Assembly (NCBI GenBank): GCA_034440575.1
Contig: JAOTOL010001598.1
Coordinates: forward strand, 1,910,001-1,974,000
Direction: 5' to 3'
Length of the DNA: 64,000 nt
Source: Imbricaverruca yamaguchii
Taxonomy: Eukaryota > Arthropoda > Thecostraca > Neoverrucidae
Translations under genes and position numbers: made by a program
The notes under the pieces: generated by a model
What the model was told of the DNA's origin: nothing
Seen by the model: only the letters and a program-made list of their open reading frames with translations
The model's database searches: none
Part shown: positions 45,268 to 56,243 of the stretch, piece by piece
How positions within the stretch are numbered: position 1 is the first letter of the stretch
Layout: every line of letters begins with the position of its first letter

Positions 45268-45692
45268 AGCACACTGGGCGCCAGGCCACCACCACCCAGC
45301 ACAGACGAGCACCGTGGGCGCCAGGCCGCCACCACCCAGCACAGACGAGCACGGGCGCAGCCACCACCACCCAGCAAGCACCGTGGGCGCCAGGCCACCA
45401 CCACCCAGCACAGACGAGCACCGTGGGCGCCAGGCCGCCACCACCCAGCACAGACGAGCACCGTGGGCGCCAGGCCGCCACCACCCAGCACAGACGAGCA
45501 CCGTGGGCGCCAGGCCACCACCACCCAGCACAGACGAGCACCGTGGGCGCCAGGCCACCACCACCCAGCACAGACGAGCACCGTGGGCGCCAGGCCGCCA
45601 CCACCCAGCACAGACGAGCACCGTGGGCGCCAGGCCACCACCACCCAGCACAGACGAGCACTGTGGGCGCCAGGTTACCACCATCCAGCACG
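45268..45692. repeat. 40-bp minisatellite (GAGCACCGTGGGCGCCAGGC)
   Basis: About ten copies of CGAGCACCGTGGGCGCCAGG followed by CCACCACCACCCAGCACAGA. The third unit is truncated (45355-45390). It reads as His/Pro/Ala-rich on plus and Trp/Gly/Leu-rich on minus, both accidental. Confidence 0.96.
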
Positions 45693-46493
45693 CACGGCTT
45701 AAATTACCTGCGCAGTCGTTAGTCCTGTCTCTTCCGTGTGGCCCACGCAAAGCGACCATCGCATCTCTCCTCGCTAATGGACTCACGCACTTCCACTAAT
45801 GTAAAGCCCACTCACCCAGAGCGGTCGATTTCGAACGAGCTGCTAAATAAGAGCAAAATGGCAGTACGCACACGATGCCGAGTCATCAGTTATCACTGTT
45901 CCACCGGGCCGACGTCAACAGCGCTCAACACCGCCGTTACGCACGTCCCACTGCCATCGCATCCGCGCTCATCTGCCAGCGAGCATCTCCATCTCACGAC
46001 CGCCCTCCTTTCTTCCGCTCTCCGGCGTCGGTCGATACACCGCCACCCATTGTGTTCTTTCTCGACGGCGCAATGGTGAGTCACACTGAATCGGCCACTC
46101 GGTCGCCGGGTCAATAACGGTCGGTCGAGTGCTGTTGACCGCCCTCCCCACCCGCACGACTCCGGGCAGCTGACGGCGGGGCTCGTCTCGCGTCCAGACC
46201 ATCATCAGCCTGCGCCTCCCAGCATGGTCTGCACCATCATCACCGACGGCACGGTCGGCGTCTGTCCGCCCCGGCACGTCGCCGCTGCGATCGACGCTCG
46301 CCGCGGCGTCGTCGGCACCGTCAGCGCGCGCGCCGCGACCACAAGGGCGGCGGCCCGCAGTCAGTCGCGGGCTGCCGTCCGCCCCGACGCGCCGCAGCCG
46401 ACCCGGCAAAAACGGCACGGCCGGCGGCTGGTCAGGATCGCCGGCCGGTGGGTTAGCGCCGTCGGCCCTGGCGGTGCCGCACCACCCTACAGC
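45693..46493. other. Unique sequence
   Basis: GC-rich. Nothing recognised beyond accidental Arg/Ala-rich frames. Confidence 0.5.
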
Positions 46494-46797
46494 CCCCGCA
46501 GCCGCCACAGCCGCCGCAGCCGCCGCAGCCGCCACAGCCGCCACAGCCGCCACAGCCGCCACAGCCGCCACAGCCGCCGCAGCCGCCACAGCCGCCACAG
46601 CCGCCACAGCCGCCGCAGCCGCCGCAGCCGCCGCAGCCGCCGCAGCCGCCGCAGCCGCCGCAGCCGCCGCAGCCGCCACAGCCGCCGCAGCCGCCACAGC
46701 CGCCGCAGCCGCCACAGCCGCCACAGCCGCCACAGCCGCCACAGCCGCCACAGCCGCCACAGCCGCCACAGCCGCCACAGCCGCCACAGCCGCCGCC
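46494..46797. repeat. (CAGCCGCCA)n / (CAGCCG)n trinucleotide-based array
   Basis: About 100 triplets. It mixes CCGCCACAG (9 bp) and CCGCAG (6 bp) units, with a pure CCGCAG core at about 46613-46672. It reads as poly-Ala, poly-Ser-Arg or poly-Gly-Cys depending on frame. CAG/CCG content makes length instability likely. Confidence 0.97.
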
Positions 46798-48521
46798 GAC
46801 CGGTGTCGGTGCTGGCCGGCGGCGCTCAGGCACACCCGGCGCCCAACGCTGATCAATTTTTGATATGTGCCGCCGCCTCGGAGCCCCGAAGCCACTGAGC
46901 CTCGAAAATAGAAAGAGTTTGGCGAACAATTGGAACCCTTAGCGTTCCTTCGTCTGGAGAATGTTTCAGCCCGTGCCGTTGAGCCAGTGCATAGCATGGC
47001 TAAGAAAATACATGTACGAGCGAGCATACCTGCATATTTCAGAATCCACTCGACACTTCGCATTCGACGACTGCTGATGTGATGCTCGCTCGGTAGCAGT
47101 TGGCCTGTCACGAGCCTCATGTTTTTAATACTCCTGAATCAGCCACGCTGACGTGAGGGAGAATTCACAGGAGTTCATCATGTTAATGTCAGGTACGTTT
47201 ATCTGGGAGTTTTCAGAGTCCCGCGGTAATTGCTAAGTGTTTTAACACGGTGGCTGCACATGTTTGTCTGGGCCACGTTGCCGACAGTACTGCATGCAAA
47301 CACAAAGATAAGAGAGATGCTAAATTGAGAAGCCTCCAGCGGTGGTGGCGAATATTAACGCGGCACAGTGGCACCGTCGACGCTGAAACGCCGACAACAG
47401 GAGAATTCACCATGCGCCGAAGTGAGCCGGCTGACAAAGAGCGCGGCCAGGACGTCTTAATGTGCCGCCCGAGCGTCACGCCATCGCAATGCGCGCCACG
47501 TCTCCAGCATCTCTCATTCGCCGCGGCCAGATTGATTTCGGATGGGAGTTTTCACTTTGCGGCAGCCGGCGCAGCCAGCTGCCCCCCCCTCCGGGGGGGG
47601 GGGGCGACCGCCGGCGGCTCGGTAATACAGCACCCCCGGGAGCCCATTCCGTCGACATAAAACACGGCACAGTGCGACAAGGACGCCGCCGACGGGGCCA
47701 CCCGGGAGAGAGCGGCAAACATCACCCACCGGGCGCCGGAGAGAGATGCGAGCACCGCACCGCCTGGCAGCAGAGAGTGGGGAAACGCCACCGGACGACG
47801 GAGGCATGCGAGCACCGACGGGCGGGTGAGGGAGCGGGGAGCACCGCCTGGGGAGGTGTGTGGGGGCGAGGTGAACCGCCCAGGGGAAGGAAGTGGAGGG
47901 GATCGCCTGTGGGAGGGGAAGTGGAGCACCATCTGATGGGGGATGAAGAATGGAGAGCATCGCCTGACGGAGGGGGAGGAGAAGCGGGGAGTAACGCATG
48001 GTGGAGGAGAGAGCGGGGAGGTATGGACTGGTGGTGATCGGGCACCGGAAAACAGCTCGAGTTGATTCCGCAATGAATCACCATCAGGGGCTGTCACATC
48101 GACATGGGCGGAGGAACAAGCCGAACAGAGCGGAAACAGAGCGGAACAGAGCGGAAACAGCACTGTGCGGGACGCAGAGAAGGCAACCGCGGCGACCCCG
48201 ATCTGCTCTCTATTTGTCGCTGCTCTCTCGCAGGGTTTTTGTCGCTTGAATAGTCGGATCAGGGTGAGATAAGGACGAGAGAGTGGAGAGGGAAGAGCCA
48301 AATTGTTCGATTAGTTATCGATAGAGACGAATGAGAGCCGGAAATGGCATCGACACACCGCGAGGAAAATGAGACCACATGGCCGATAAACATGTGATAA
48401 ACACACGCGAAGCAGATAAGCACGCTAAAAATCAAAGCATTCTGAGACCGGAGACAAATTGAACATCAGGCTGCAAGGATGGTTGGGTAAATGGGTACCG
48501 CAAAACTTATTAACTTGTCCC
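46798..48521. other. Unique sequence and weak purine-rich repeats
   Basis: A C/G-run hairpin-like stretch lies at 47582-47605. Degenerate GGGGAAGTGGAG / GAGCATCGCCTG units run at about 47820-48020. AGCGGAACAG units lie near 48120-48160. No exon recognised. Confidence 0.5.
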
Positions 48522-49094
48522 GTCTCGAGGGGGTCTTCAATCCCCCCTCAGGTTTCTCCCAGATAGTGGACGAACGGCGTGCGGCAGCGCGCCCACATTT
48601 GGCATACCTTTTCCCACATCAATTTGGCATGCTGTTTCAAAATTTTGAAGTCAGGTCATCTAGGGTAAACGAGTTAGTCAAGGTCAAGTGAGGTCACCTC
48701 CAAAAAAGTTCAACCATTCGTCACGCTTTAACGGATATAGATATTTTAATGAAACTTTCAGCGTTTGCTTATCTTTAGGGATGCAACAAAACGTACGAGT
48801 GTAATTTCTCTTTTTTCAGTTTTTGACTATATATAAATGTTGCATATTTGCCAATTGCAGTTCAAATAGAAGATTCTGGCTAAAGTAAGTACTTTTATTA
48901 GGGCAAGTTGACTTCCAACAACGTTTCTCGGTCTGATCTACCCAATGGAAAAGGAAAATTAAAGAAACTTGAAAACCCAAATCGGGAAATAAAAAAAGAG
49001 TATTTTTTTAAGGCCAAAAAAATGCATGGCCCTGGCCGATTTCGTTGTCCTTGTTGTTTGGATTTTAGAGGGGGTTACTAACCCCCCCCGAGAC
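48522..49094. mobile_element. Possible non-autonomous element with ~30-bp imperfect inverted termini
   Basis: The left end GTCTCGAGGGGGTCTTCAAT followed by CCCCCC is mirrored at the right end, which reads on the minus strand GTCTCGGGGGGGGTTAGTAA followed by CCCCC. Internal sequence (about 570 bp) is AT-rich with no transposase frame. It resembles MITE-type elements with G/C-run termini. No flanking duplication was seen, so the boundaries are approximate. Confidence 0.5.
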
Positions 49095-50124
49095 CGGGTG
49101 TGGGGATCTGACCGGAAAGACGGCGCGGGTTAAACTATGTCTTCAAATTCCGAATATATTCCTGACTTCAGTTGCCCATAAATAACTGAGCTGGTGTAAC
49201 TGATACAATACCGTACCGATAATTACTCGGCAACAACATTTTAACCGGTGAGCCATCACAATCAAATAAAAATTGAGGTGGATTGCAAGATGCACGTTGG
49301 GAGAAAAGTGAGGCCGCGGCACCGCTCTTTATTTCGTGGAATTTTGTTCATGCTATATCTGAATCAATCAGTTGCAGATAGAAGTGCCAACATTGTGAGC
49401 GAGTTTTGCAAAGGTACTGGTGGTTCACATTCAAATGTCGGTCGACAATGACGAACGCGAGGCTTCATGCTAACAACGAATGAACGAATCGAACTTCGCA
49501 AAGGACCGCCGGCGACGGAATTCAACGAGCAGCACTAAATCTCCGAACTGAACATCAATCTGTGTTTCATCTCAGCTGCCAGAAGATAAAATGATGGGTA
49601 GAGAAGCTCTAACGTTATCAAGAGACATCGATGCAAGGAGACCGAGAGCACTGCGTCAAATGCGTACTATCTCGGCTGGAGGTAATGAACAGGCGACAGC
49701 ACCGGAGCACCACATTCGCCCATCCTGCAGACAGCGCGCACACTTCCGCCGAAATTGCGTCACACCTCCGTCAGCAATTTGGTGATTTCTCCGGGGGATT
49801 CAGGCCATCAATCCGAGTTGGGATGCCTGAACTAGACAGAGAGCGATGTATGTAGTGAGCGGAACAATGTGGCGCGCGAGCGGTCGGCGGGGGCGGTAGC
49901 GAGAGCAGCAGCTGGGCGGAGCGAATTGCCCCGACTGATGGCCGTGCCCGTGACTATTTGGCCGGCGGAGTGGGCAGCGACCGAGCCGGCCGGGCCGGGC
50001 CGCGCTGGCCATCGCCCTCGGCCCGACGTGGCCTGGTCCCATCGGCCGGAAGCGTCGGCGCCAGACCGATGCCAAGGAGGCGGCCGTCCCCCGGGACCGA
50101 CGACAACGGTAGCTGGCGCTCTTA
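49095..50124. other. Unique sequence
   Basis: Nothing recognised. Short frames at 49248-49451 and 49591-49785 have no known motif. Confidence 0.5.
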
Positions 50125-50310
50125 ATGCACGCGCTGCAGTGCGCTCTAGTGTCGCGGGAAATTACGCGCGCACAGTTTGGCACGCAGCAAAACAGAGAAC
50201 GTTTGGTGGCCGCCGTCGAGCGAATCATTGGGCCCTGTATGGATGTGTTCCACTCCGTATACGACGGGAGCAAGCGTGGCGTTTTCTTGGCACTTCTCTC
50301 CAACCCAAAC
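50125..50310 (+). CDS. Weak candidate exon, unknown protein
   Basis: A plus-strand frame reads ITRAQFGTQQNRERLVAAVE and RIIGPCMDVFHSVYDGSKRG. This is helix-like, mixed-composition sequence unlike the biased accidental frames around it. The minus strand carries another Cys-rich open reading in the same place. No clear splice sites or family support it. Confidence 0.15.
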
Positions 50311-51580
50311 CCAACCTCTCCAACCCCACACCGAGCCGGGCGAGGAACACACGGGGGAACACGACGGCGAAGGCAGGGCGTCGGGGTGACAACGAGAACA
50401 CCTAACCGGGACGAAGGAACACGACGGCCAAGGCGGGGTGTTTAGGTGACAACGACGACACCTAGCCGGACGTGGAGCACGACGGCGAGGACGAGCCGGA
50501 AGCGACAAACGGGCGGCGCGATCACCGCCCGACAAACGAGCCGAGTACATCACGGCTGTCGAGTGGCAGATTCAAAACCAACACAGCCGGTCCGACCCGG
50601 CCCCGGTAGGCGGTGCGACACGTGTGCAGCGCGCGCTCCAGGCCACACCACCCGCGCTAAGGAGGCCGGAAGTGTGCTCGGCGGGTGCGGCGACCTGTCG
50701 CAGGAGGCCTTTATCCGAGGATGTGTGCGCCAGGAAGGCGACAACAGCTGCGGCGACAACACTGCACACGCCCGGCCCGCGCTCAACCAACACGAGTATG
50801 AAACGCAAATAAAATGAGGTAGGTGCCGGTCGGAGGTTAGATAAGAGTTGTCAAAGAATCTGGTTGCTGACCTCCAGAACCTAAATCGGGCGATCTTCTT
50901 CGTGACACCTCGCCTTAAAACACAGCGCGCTCAGATTTCATCCGGAGCGTTCGTCACCGGTCCGAGTTTCCTCGCATCCAGTCGTGATGTTCACGCCCTC
51001 GTGCCCGTCACCGTGATCTGCAACTGAGCCAGATCATGTACCGCCACCACTCAGTGTGTGAGTGACGACTGCTGACCTCCCAACATGGGCAGACAGCTCT
51101 TGCACGGCAACATTAGCGACGTGACGCCACGTAGGCAGAAATGCACAGCAGCTGCCGCGCCCGTGAGCATAACAGCTGTGTCGCATGTGTCACGAAAGAC
51201 GACCACACGCCGCGCAGCTGTGCGGCCGTGACCTCTGTCGCCGACCTAGCACACACACTCAGTCATCAGTCGCTCAATCTCCCAATCGTGTGTTTCGACC
51301 AGCAGGCGGCTGGCACTAAAGGAGCGTTCAGCAGGCTCGCAAACATTGTTCGCTGCGCTACACTTTGCAGTGTGGAACTTTGAGAGTGATGATGGGTATT
51401 GCCGGCCCACTGTGCCTGAGCCGAGTAGGCCAGCTCGAGGCCGACAGGCTGCCACAGTCCCAGCTATCCCATACGCCACAGCCATCTCAGGCAGTTCCAG
51501 CTATACCAAAAACCACGGCCATCCCGGACATCTCCAGCTACCACAGGTACAACAGGACACAGGCACCCGTTAGCACCATC
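50311..51580. other. Unique sequence
   Basis: GGAACACGACGGC/CAAGGC units at about 50340-50500 form a weak, degenerate repeat. The rest is unique with no gene recognised. Confidence 0.5.
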
Positions 51581-51815
51581 CGAATCCTGACAGACGGGCG
51601 CCGTAGGTACCCTATGGCTCGGCACAGCCAGATCTGGCCGACGGTCACCGCCACGCCCGACAGTTACCTGAGGGGCCAGATCTGGCCGACGGTCACCGCC
51701 ACGCCCGACAATTACCTGACAGATGGGCGCCGTCGGTACCCTACCACCCGGCACCGCCAGATCTGGCCGACGGTCACCGCCACGCCCGACAGTTACCTGA
51801 CAGACGGGCAGCACT
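51581..51815. repeat. 81-bp tandem repeat carrying a copied 5' splice site
   Basis: Three copies of GATCTGGCCGACGGTCACCG start at 51631, 51679 and 51760, an 81-bp unit with one 48-bp shortened copy. On the minus strand each boundary reads TCAG|GTAACT or TCAG|GTAATT (junctions at 51797, 51716, 51668). A decayed TCAG|GATTC lies near 51587. Confidence 0.88.
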
Positions 51816-51898
51816 GTCGGCTTGCAGCCGCAGAACATGCTGAGCGGTATGAAGGAGCACATCAGGTTGTCGATGACCGTCCACAGGTGCAAGGCCAT
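51797..51898 (-). CDS. Possible exon with a hydrophobic segment, ending at a repeated splice donor
   Basis: A minus-strand frame from an ATG at 51898 reads MALHLWTVIDNLMCSFIPLS, then MFCGCKPTVLPVCQ. It ends exactly at CAG|GTAACT, a good 5' splice site. The segment VIDNLMCSFIPLSMFC is hydrophobic enough for a membrane helix, and its pattern faintly recalls the fifth helix of peptide GPCRs. That resemblance is only suggestive. The frame stays open upstream to about 51944 but no good acceptor was found, so the ATG is arbitrary. Confidence 0.3.
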
Positions 51899-52568
51899 GC
51901 CGTCAGGGGCGGCCACATGGGCGCCTCTTCGCCGACCCCTTCGGTGTCAGCGTCGCTGCCGACGCCCCCCGGGATCGGCAGTCAGTCAGCGCCACCAGCG
52001 GCTGGCGACGGCCGTCGTGACCGACGCCGCTGACACGCCATGGTGGGCGGCACGTGCTGTGAGGCGACGACACCGACCACCACCGGCTGTCACGTCCCCA
52101 CCGCAGCTGGTGACGGGACGCTGCCGACTCCGCACGTCACTCCACTCCACTCCACTCCGCTAAACGTTGTTCGGTGTTCGTCTACTCGGCTCTACTCCCC
52201 ACTCAGTTCACTGGGCGCACACTCGGTGTTGACCGCAGTCACCATCGCATCTACAGTGCCACCTGAACGGCGCGCAGTACCGGCGCCGGCTACGTCCACT
52301 CGGCGTACCGAGGACACGGTGCACACCCGAGCCGCCGCCGCCGCCGCCTACGCGCGCGGCTACAGCACCCTCCACCTGCCCCGACCACACCCTCGGGCGC
52401 CGGCCGACTTCACCGCCCCCACCACAGCACACCACACCACACCCACCGTCCGGCCGGCGCCGCCCCAACTGGCCCACTGGCCGGCGCGAGAGCAGCGTCG
52501 GCAGGCCGTGCCCGCCGGCGGCAATTGATCGTCGGGACCGGCGACGGCGCCGACGGCCCGGCCGGCCG
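51899..52568. other. Unique sequence
   Basis: GC-rich. Nothing recognised. Confidence 0.5.
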
Positions 52569-53385
52569 ACAGTGCAGGGTGTACCGCCCACTGACCCGTC
52601 GACGCGGGGAGGGGCGGCGGCAGTGCAGGGTGTACCGCCCACTGGCCCGTCGACGCGGGGAGGGGCGGCGGCAGTGCAGGGTATACCGCCCACTGGCCAG
52701 TCGACGCGGGGAGGGGTGGCGGCAGTGCAGGGTGTACCGCCCACTGGCCAGTCGACGCGGGGAGGGGTGGCGGCAGTGCAGGGTGTACCGCCCACTGGCC
52801 CGTCGACGCGGGGAGGGGCGGCGGCAGTGCAGGGTGTACCGCCTACTGGCCAGTCGACGCGGGGAAGGGTGGCAGCAGTGCAGGGTATACCGCCTACTGG
52901 CCCGTCGACGCGGGGAGGGGTGGCGGCAGTGCAGGGTATACCGCCTACTGGCCAGTCGACGCGGGGAGGGGTGGCGGTAGTGCAGGGTATACCGCCTGGC
53001 CCGTCGACGCGGGGAGGGGTGGCGGCAGTGCAGGGTATACCGCCCACTGCCGTCGACGCGGGGAGGGGTGGCAGTAGTGCAGGGTATACCGCCCACTGAC
53101 CCGTCGACGCGGGGAGGGGTGGCAGCAGTGCAGGGTGTACCGCCCACTGGCCAGTCGACGCGGGGAGGGGCGGCGGCAGTGCAGGGTATACCGCCCACTG
53201 GCCCGTCGACGCGGGGAGGGGCGGCGGCAGTGCAGGGTATACCGCCCACTGGCCAGTCGACGCGGGGAGGGGTGGCAGCAGTGCAGGGTGTACCGCCCAC
53301 TGGCCCGTCGACGCGGGGAGGGGTGGCAGCAGTGCAGGGTGTACCCCCCACTGGCCCGTCGGCCCGGGGAGGGGCGGCGGCGACG
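52569..53385. repeat. 51-bp minisatellite (GTCGACGCGGGGAGGGGYGG)
   Basis: About 16 copies of GTCGACGCGGGGAGGGGYGG, then CRGCAGTGCAGGGTRTACCG and CCCACTGGCCC/A. Two units near 52990 and 53045 are shortened. The 51-bp length keeps frames open on both strands (393 and 352 codons on minus), all accidental. Confidence 0.97.
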
Positions 53386-53699
53386 GCAAGCGCCAGGGTG
53401 TGCCGTCGACTGCCCGGCACCGAGGCTTCGACGGGGTGAAGGGCGAGCGAGTCTACTCCAGTGCACATGGCACCACAGTTCAGCTGAACAGCCCGCTACA
53501 CCCGGTCCGACACGACCATCACGCTTTCTTTTTTCGTTTTTGCTCCAGACCTTCACGTAATAATTTCCTCGCCGAGTGTTAGATGCGTTCTTACAACTTT
53601 GTTTTTACCCATTTTATCCCTATATTTTTAATGCAACCTTCATATTTGTTCCAAGAAGGAAGTTTGCGAAGGTATTTCCGCTCACGGACAAGAACGTCA
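53386..53699. other. Unique sequence
   Basis: Nothing recognised. Confidence 0.5.
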
Positions 53700-53892
53700 C
53701 ACTTTACAATACACGTCGGTTGGTTATTGGTTTTGCGACACGTCGACCGTTGAGTCATGTATCGTCGCCAATCTCTCACACCGATTGGTTGCGGGCGAAG
53801 AGTTGCGACAGGTGAGGCTGGAACCCACAATATTTCGATTGTGAGACGGGCAACTTACCCATAGAATTCTCGTCCCCACTTTACAATACACG
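53700..53892 (-). mobile_element. Full-length tRNA-derived SINE with perfect 16-bp duplication
   Basis: The element occupies 53716-53876 (161 bp) between identical CACTTTACAATACACG repeats at 53700-53715 and 53877-53892. On the minus strand the head reads GTTGCCCGTCTCACAATCGA with a CAC at the anticodon position and a B box GGGTTCCAGCC, suggesting tRNA-Val ancestry. The body is ACCAATCGGTGTGAGAGATT, and the 3' module GTCGACGTGTCGCAAAACC is followed by the tail AATAACCAACC. The A box is degenerate. Confidence 0.93.
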
Positions 53893-54900
53893 CTTCAGGT
53901 TCTAGTTCACTTACTCAGACCCATACCTGCTCTATTCAATCTCAGATTTACTGGTTTTCATCACAATATTTCTAAAACAGTTCTCTTAACTTGTGCCAAA
54001 ATTGAGCTTGTGGCGGCATTCTTGTGCGTGGGCCGCTTAGAACAGCGATTCACGACGCAATTATACAGCATATCAAGTTATAATTTCACCCGCTGTTTTC
54101 ATTTCAAGATTTGCCAACTTTCGTCCCAACATTTTATCCGAAGTACTCTCAACCTTTGTTGAAAGAGATTTACGGCGAGCGGGCAGGCGACGCTTTTTCC
54201 TGAGCTCGGGCCCGGCCATAGATATCGCACCGCAGTCAACATCGCCGTCCGCCGCGAGTGGCAAATGGGCACGGCTTTCGGCTCGTAATCCGGAATCTCG
54301 AGTCTAGGCCCGGGGAAGGATGACAATGTTTATTTCCGTTCCCAGCAATGCAATCTGGTGAATGGATCGCACCCAAAATCACTTCAGTTGCGCACATTTT
54401 CTTGCCTTTGCATTTGTACTGCTATGAACATCAGCAGGACCATCTGACAAATTACTGCGCAGTAAAGGCACTAAGAGTTGAAGACGTTCAGGCTGTACAG
54501 ACACTCAACGCTATGTGCGTATGAATTATAAGTGATGAACACCAATATTCGACTTCACACACCTGCACGCCTTTGTCCTCGCTCGACAACGTCCGCAAAG
54601 GTGCTCGACGCCGATACAAAGCAGTAGTTATCAGTGCAATTAGCATCGTCGAACGTACTGACCGCTGGCCAAGGACTACTGACTGTTAGTCACTAAAGTA
54701 CTGACCATCGATGAGGTTGTGCTGATAATTCACCAGTAATAAGTGACGGGGGGCTGACGACTATTTTTCGGACAACGTGCGAGTGTTTTCAGTCCAAATA
54801 ATGTAACTGGCCATGATGCCAATGTAGTCGACGATAAAGGGCATATAATTACATCAGTGTAGAACTCTAGTGGCACCCGATGGCACAATCTTTATTGAAA
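53893..54900. other. AT-rich unique sequence
   Basis: Contains the weak frame at 54073-54264 (separate entry). Otherwise nothing recognised. Confidence 0.5.
54073..54264 (-). CDS. Weak candidate basic frame, unknown
   Basis: Minus strand, 63 codons from an ATG, including MAGPELRKKRRLPARRKSLS, then TKVESTSDKMLGRKLANLEM and a stop. It is Lys/Arg-rich and looks protein-like in AT-rich surroundings, but no family, splice site or promoter was seen. It may be a fragment of a transposon ORF or chance. Confidence 0.15.
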   Translation of the reverse strand: MPLAADGDVDCGAISMAGPELRKKRRLPARRKSLSTKVESTSDKMLGRKLANLEMKTAGEIIT

Positions 54901-54976
54901 TCGCTGACATTAATTAATCATTGATTATTTGGGCTTAAGGATCCGCCGACTACAGGGCGTCAATCCGCTGACATTA
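54901..54976 (-). mobile_element. Micro-SINE (52 bp) with 12-bp target-site duplication
   Basis: The insert at 54913-54964 lies between identical CGCTGACATTAA repeats (54901-54912 and 54965-54976). On the minus strand it reads GACGCCCTGTAGTCGGCGGA, then TCCTTAAGCCCAAATAATCA and ATGATTAA. Only the 3' module and tail are present. Confidence 0.88.
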
Positions 54977-55572
54977 AAACATTTAGAATGAGCCTACAAC
55001 AGTGATAAACAAATAAGTCCCGCTGTGTCAGCAAACATAGTGTCATCACAATTTATGAAAGCAAATTAATGAAGATAAAACCTCGTCTACGGGAAGTCAA
55101 AACAAGCTCGATAAGTGTTCGCCTCCACCAGAATTGGGATCTCCCGGGCACTGCTTCTGATCACTGGCCAGGGAGCACCGACAATTGCCGACACTGTGCT
55201 GACCTTGACCAGGGAACGCCGGGAGCGACCAGGAATTGTCGACCACTAACCATACAGAGCCGACCAGTGATCACTGGCCACTGCACTGGCCAGGACAGTT
55301 CCACACAGCAACGCCAGGTGTCACTGGCGTCGTGCGGTGTGCAGCGCCACCAGCCGAGGAAAAACACATTCCACGGCAGACCGCATGTCACTCGGAGGCC
55401 GTCCGTTGTTCGGCGAGTCCAACAACGTCCACCCATGCACGAGGGCGCCATCTGTTAGTGATTGGATCATTCTACAAAAACGACAACCATTTCAAAAGGA
55501 ACGGTTATCGCAGACGTGAAAATCAGGATCGGTAATGACGCAAATACAAAACTCTATTTGATTTCGCATAGG
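54977..55572. other. Unique sequence
   Basis: 55140-55330 contains several GATCACTGGCCA words (55159, 55268), a loose repeat. No gene recognised. Confidence 0.5.
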
Positions 55573-55733
55573 ACTCGGCGGTAGCTCAGTCGGAAGTGCC
55601 GAACTTTTGACCGCAACGTTACGGGTTCGATTCACCAAACCGACGGGATTACCGAGCCCGCCCACGACCAATGGGCGTGGGAGGTTGGCGACGGCATATG
55701 GCCTAGCAGTTGAATACGTCGTAAAAGAACCAA
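55573..55733 (+). mobile_element. tRNA-derived SINE, full length, no clear duplication
   Basis: Plus strand: GGCGGTAGCTCAGTCGG is an A-box region and GGGTTCGATTC (55623-55633) a B box. The body GACCAATGGGCGTGGGAGGT-TGGCGACG is homologous to the 53716-53876 body, and the 3' module is ATACGTCGTAAAAGAACC. The head is about 62 bp and lacks acceptor-stem pairing, so it is not a functional tRNA. Confidence 0.82.
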
Positions 55734-56243
55734 ATGTTCTTTTGGGAGGGCAACTACATCTGTCTCTGGGCCAGCCCGAAGATCAGTCGGCCAGCTTATC
55801 TACAAGGGGTGGGGCCTGTCCAACCCGAGTGGGGCTGCTCCAGCGGGGACCCGTCCAGCCCGCGTGAGGTGACCCCAATGGGGACCCGCCCAGCCCCAGT
55901 GGGACCGACTTCAGTGGAGACCACCGGCCGTCGTGCCAGCTTGCACCAGTGGGCTCGTTACGGCCGTGTCGGCAGGTGGGTTGTACCACGCCCGGCAGCT
56001 ACCGCCGCCAAAGAAAACTCGCCACACGCTCACGCACACACACTGGCCGGCGGCCTGTTGGCCCACCGGTGGCACGCTGTCCGCGCACCTTCTGGTCTAT
56101 CTCGCCAGACGTCGGCAGAGGGTGTGCGGCGCCAGACACTGGTGATGGTACTGCACTCAACGCGCGGGCCAGAGACGGCTACCGAGAGACGGTGATGCAG
56201 TAGCGTCGGCTCCATTATGCAGGCGTGTAAATTTAGTATGGGA
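55734..56243. other. Unique sequence
   Basis: Nothing recognised. Some CCCGAGTGGGG / CCCAGTGGGA words at 55815-55910 suggest a degenerate ~30-bp repeat. Confidence 0.5.

Noticed and set aside
45969..47120. 383-codon Ala-rich frame (-)
   Set aside because: It runs through the CAG/CCG array and GC-rich unique DNA with no family match.
52208..53468. 393- and 352-codon Pro-rich frames (-)
   Set aside because: The 51-bp array is a multiple of three. Several frames are open at once, as expected for a repeat and not for a gene.
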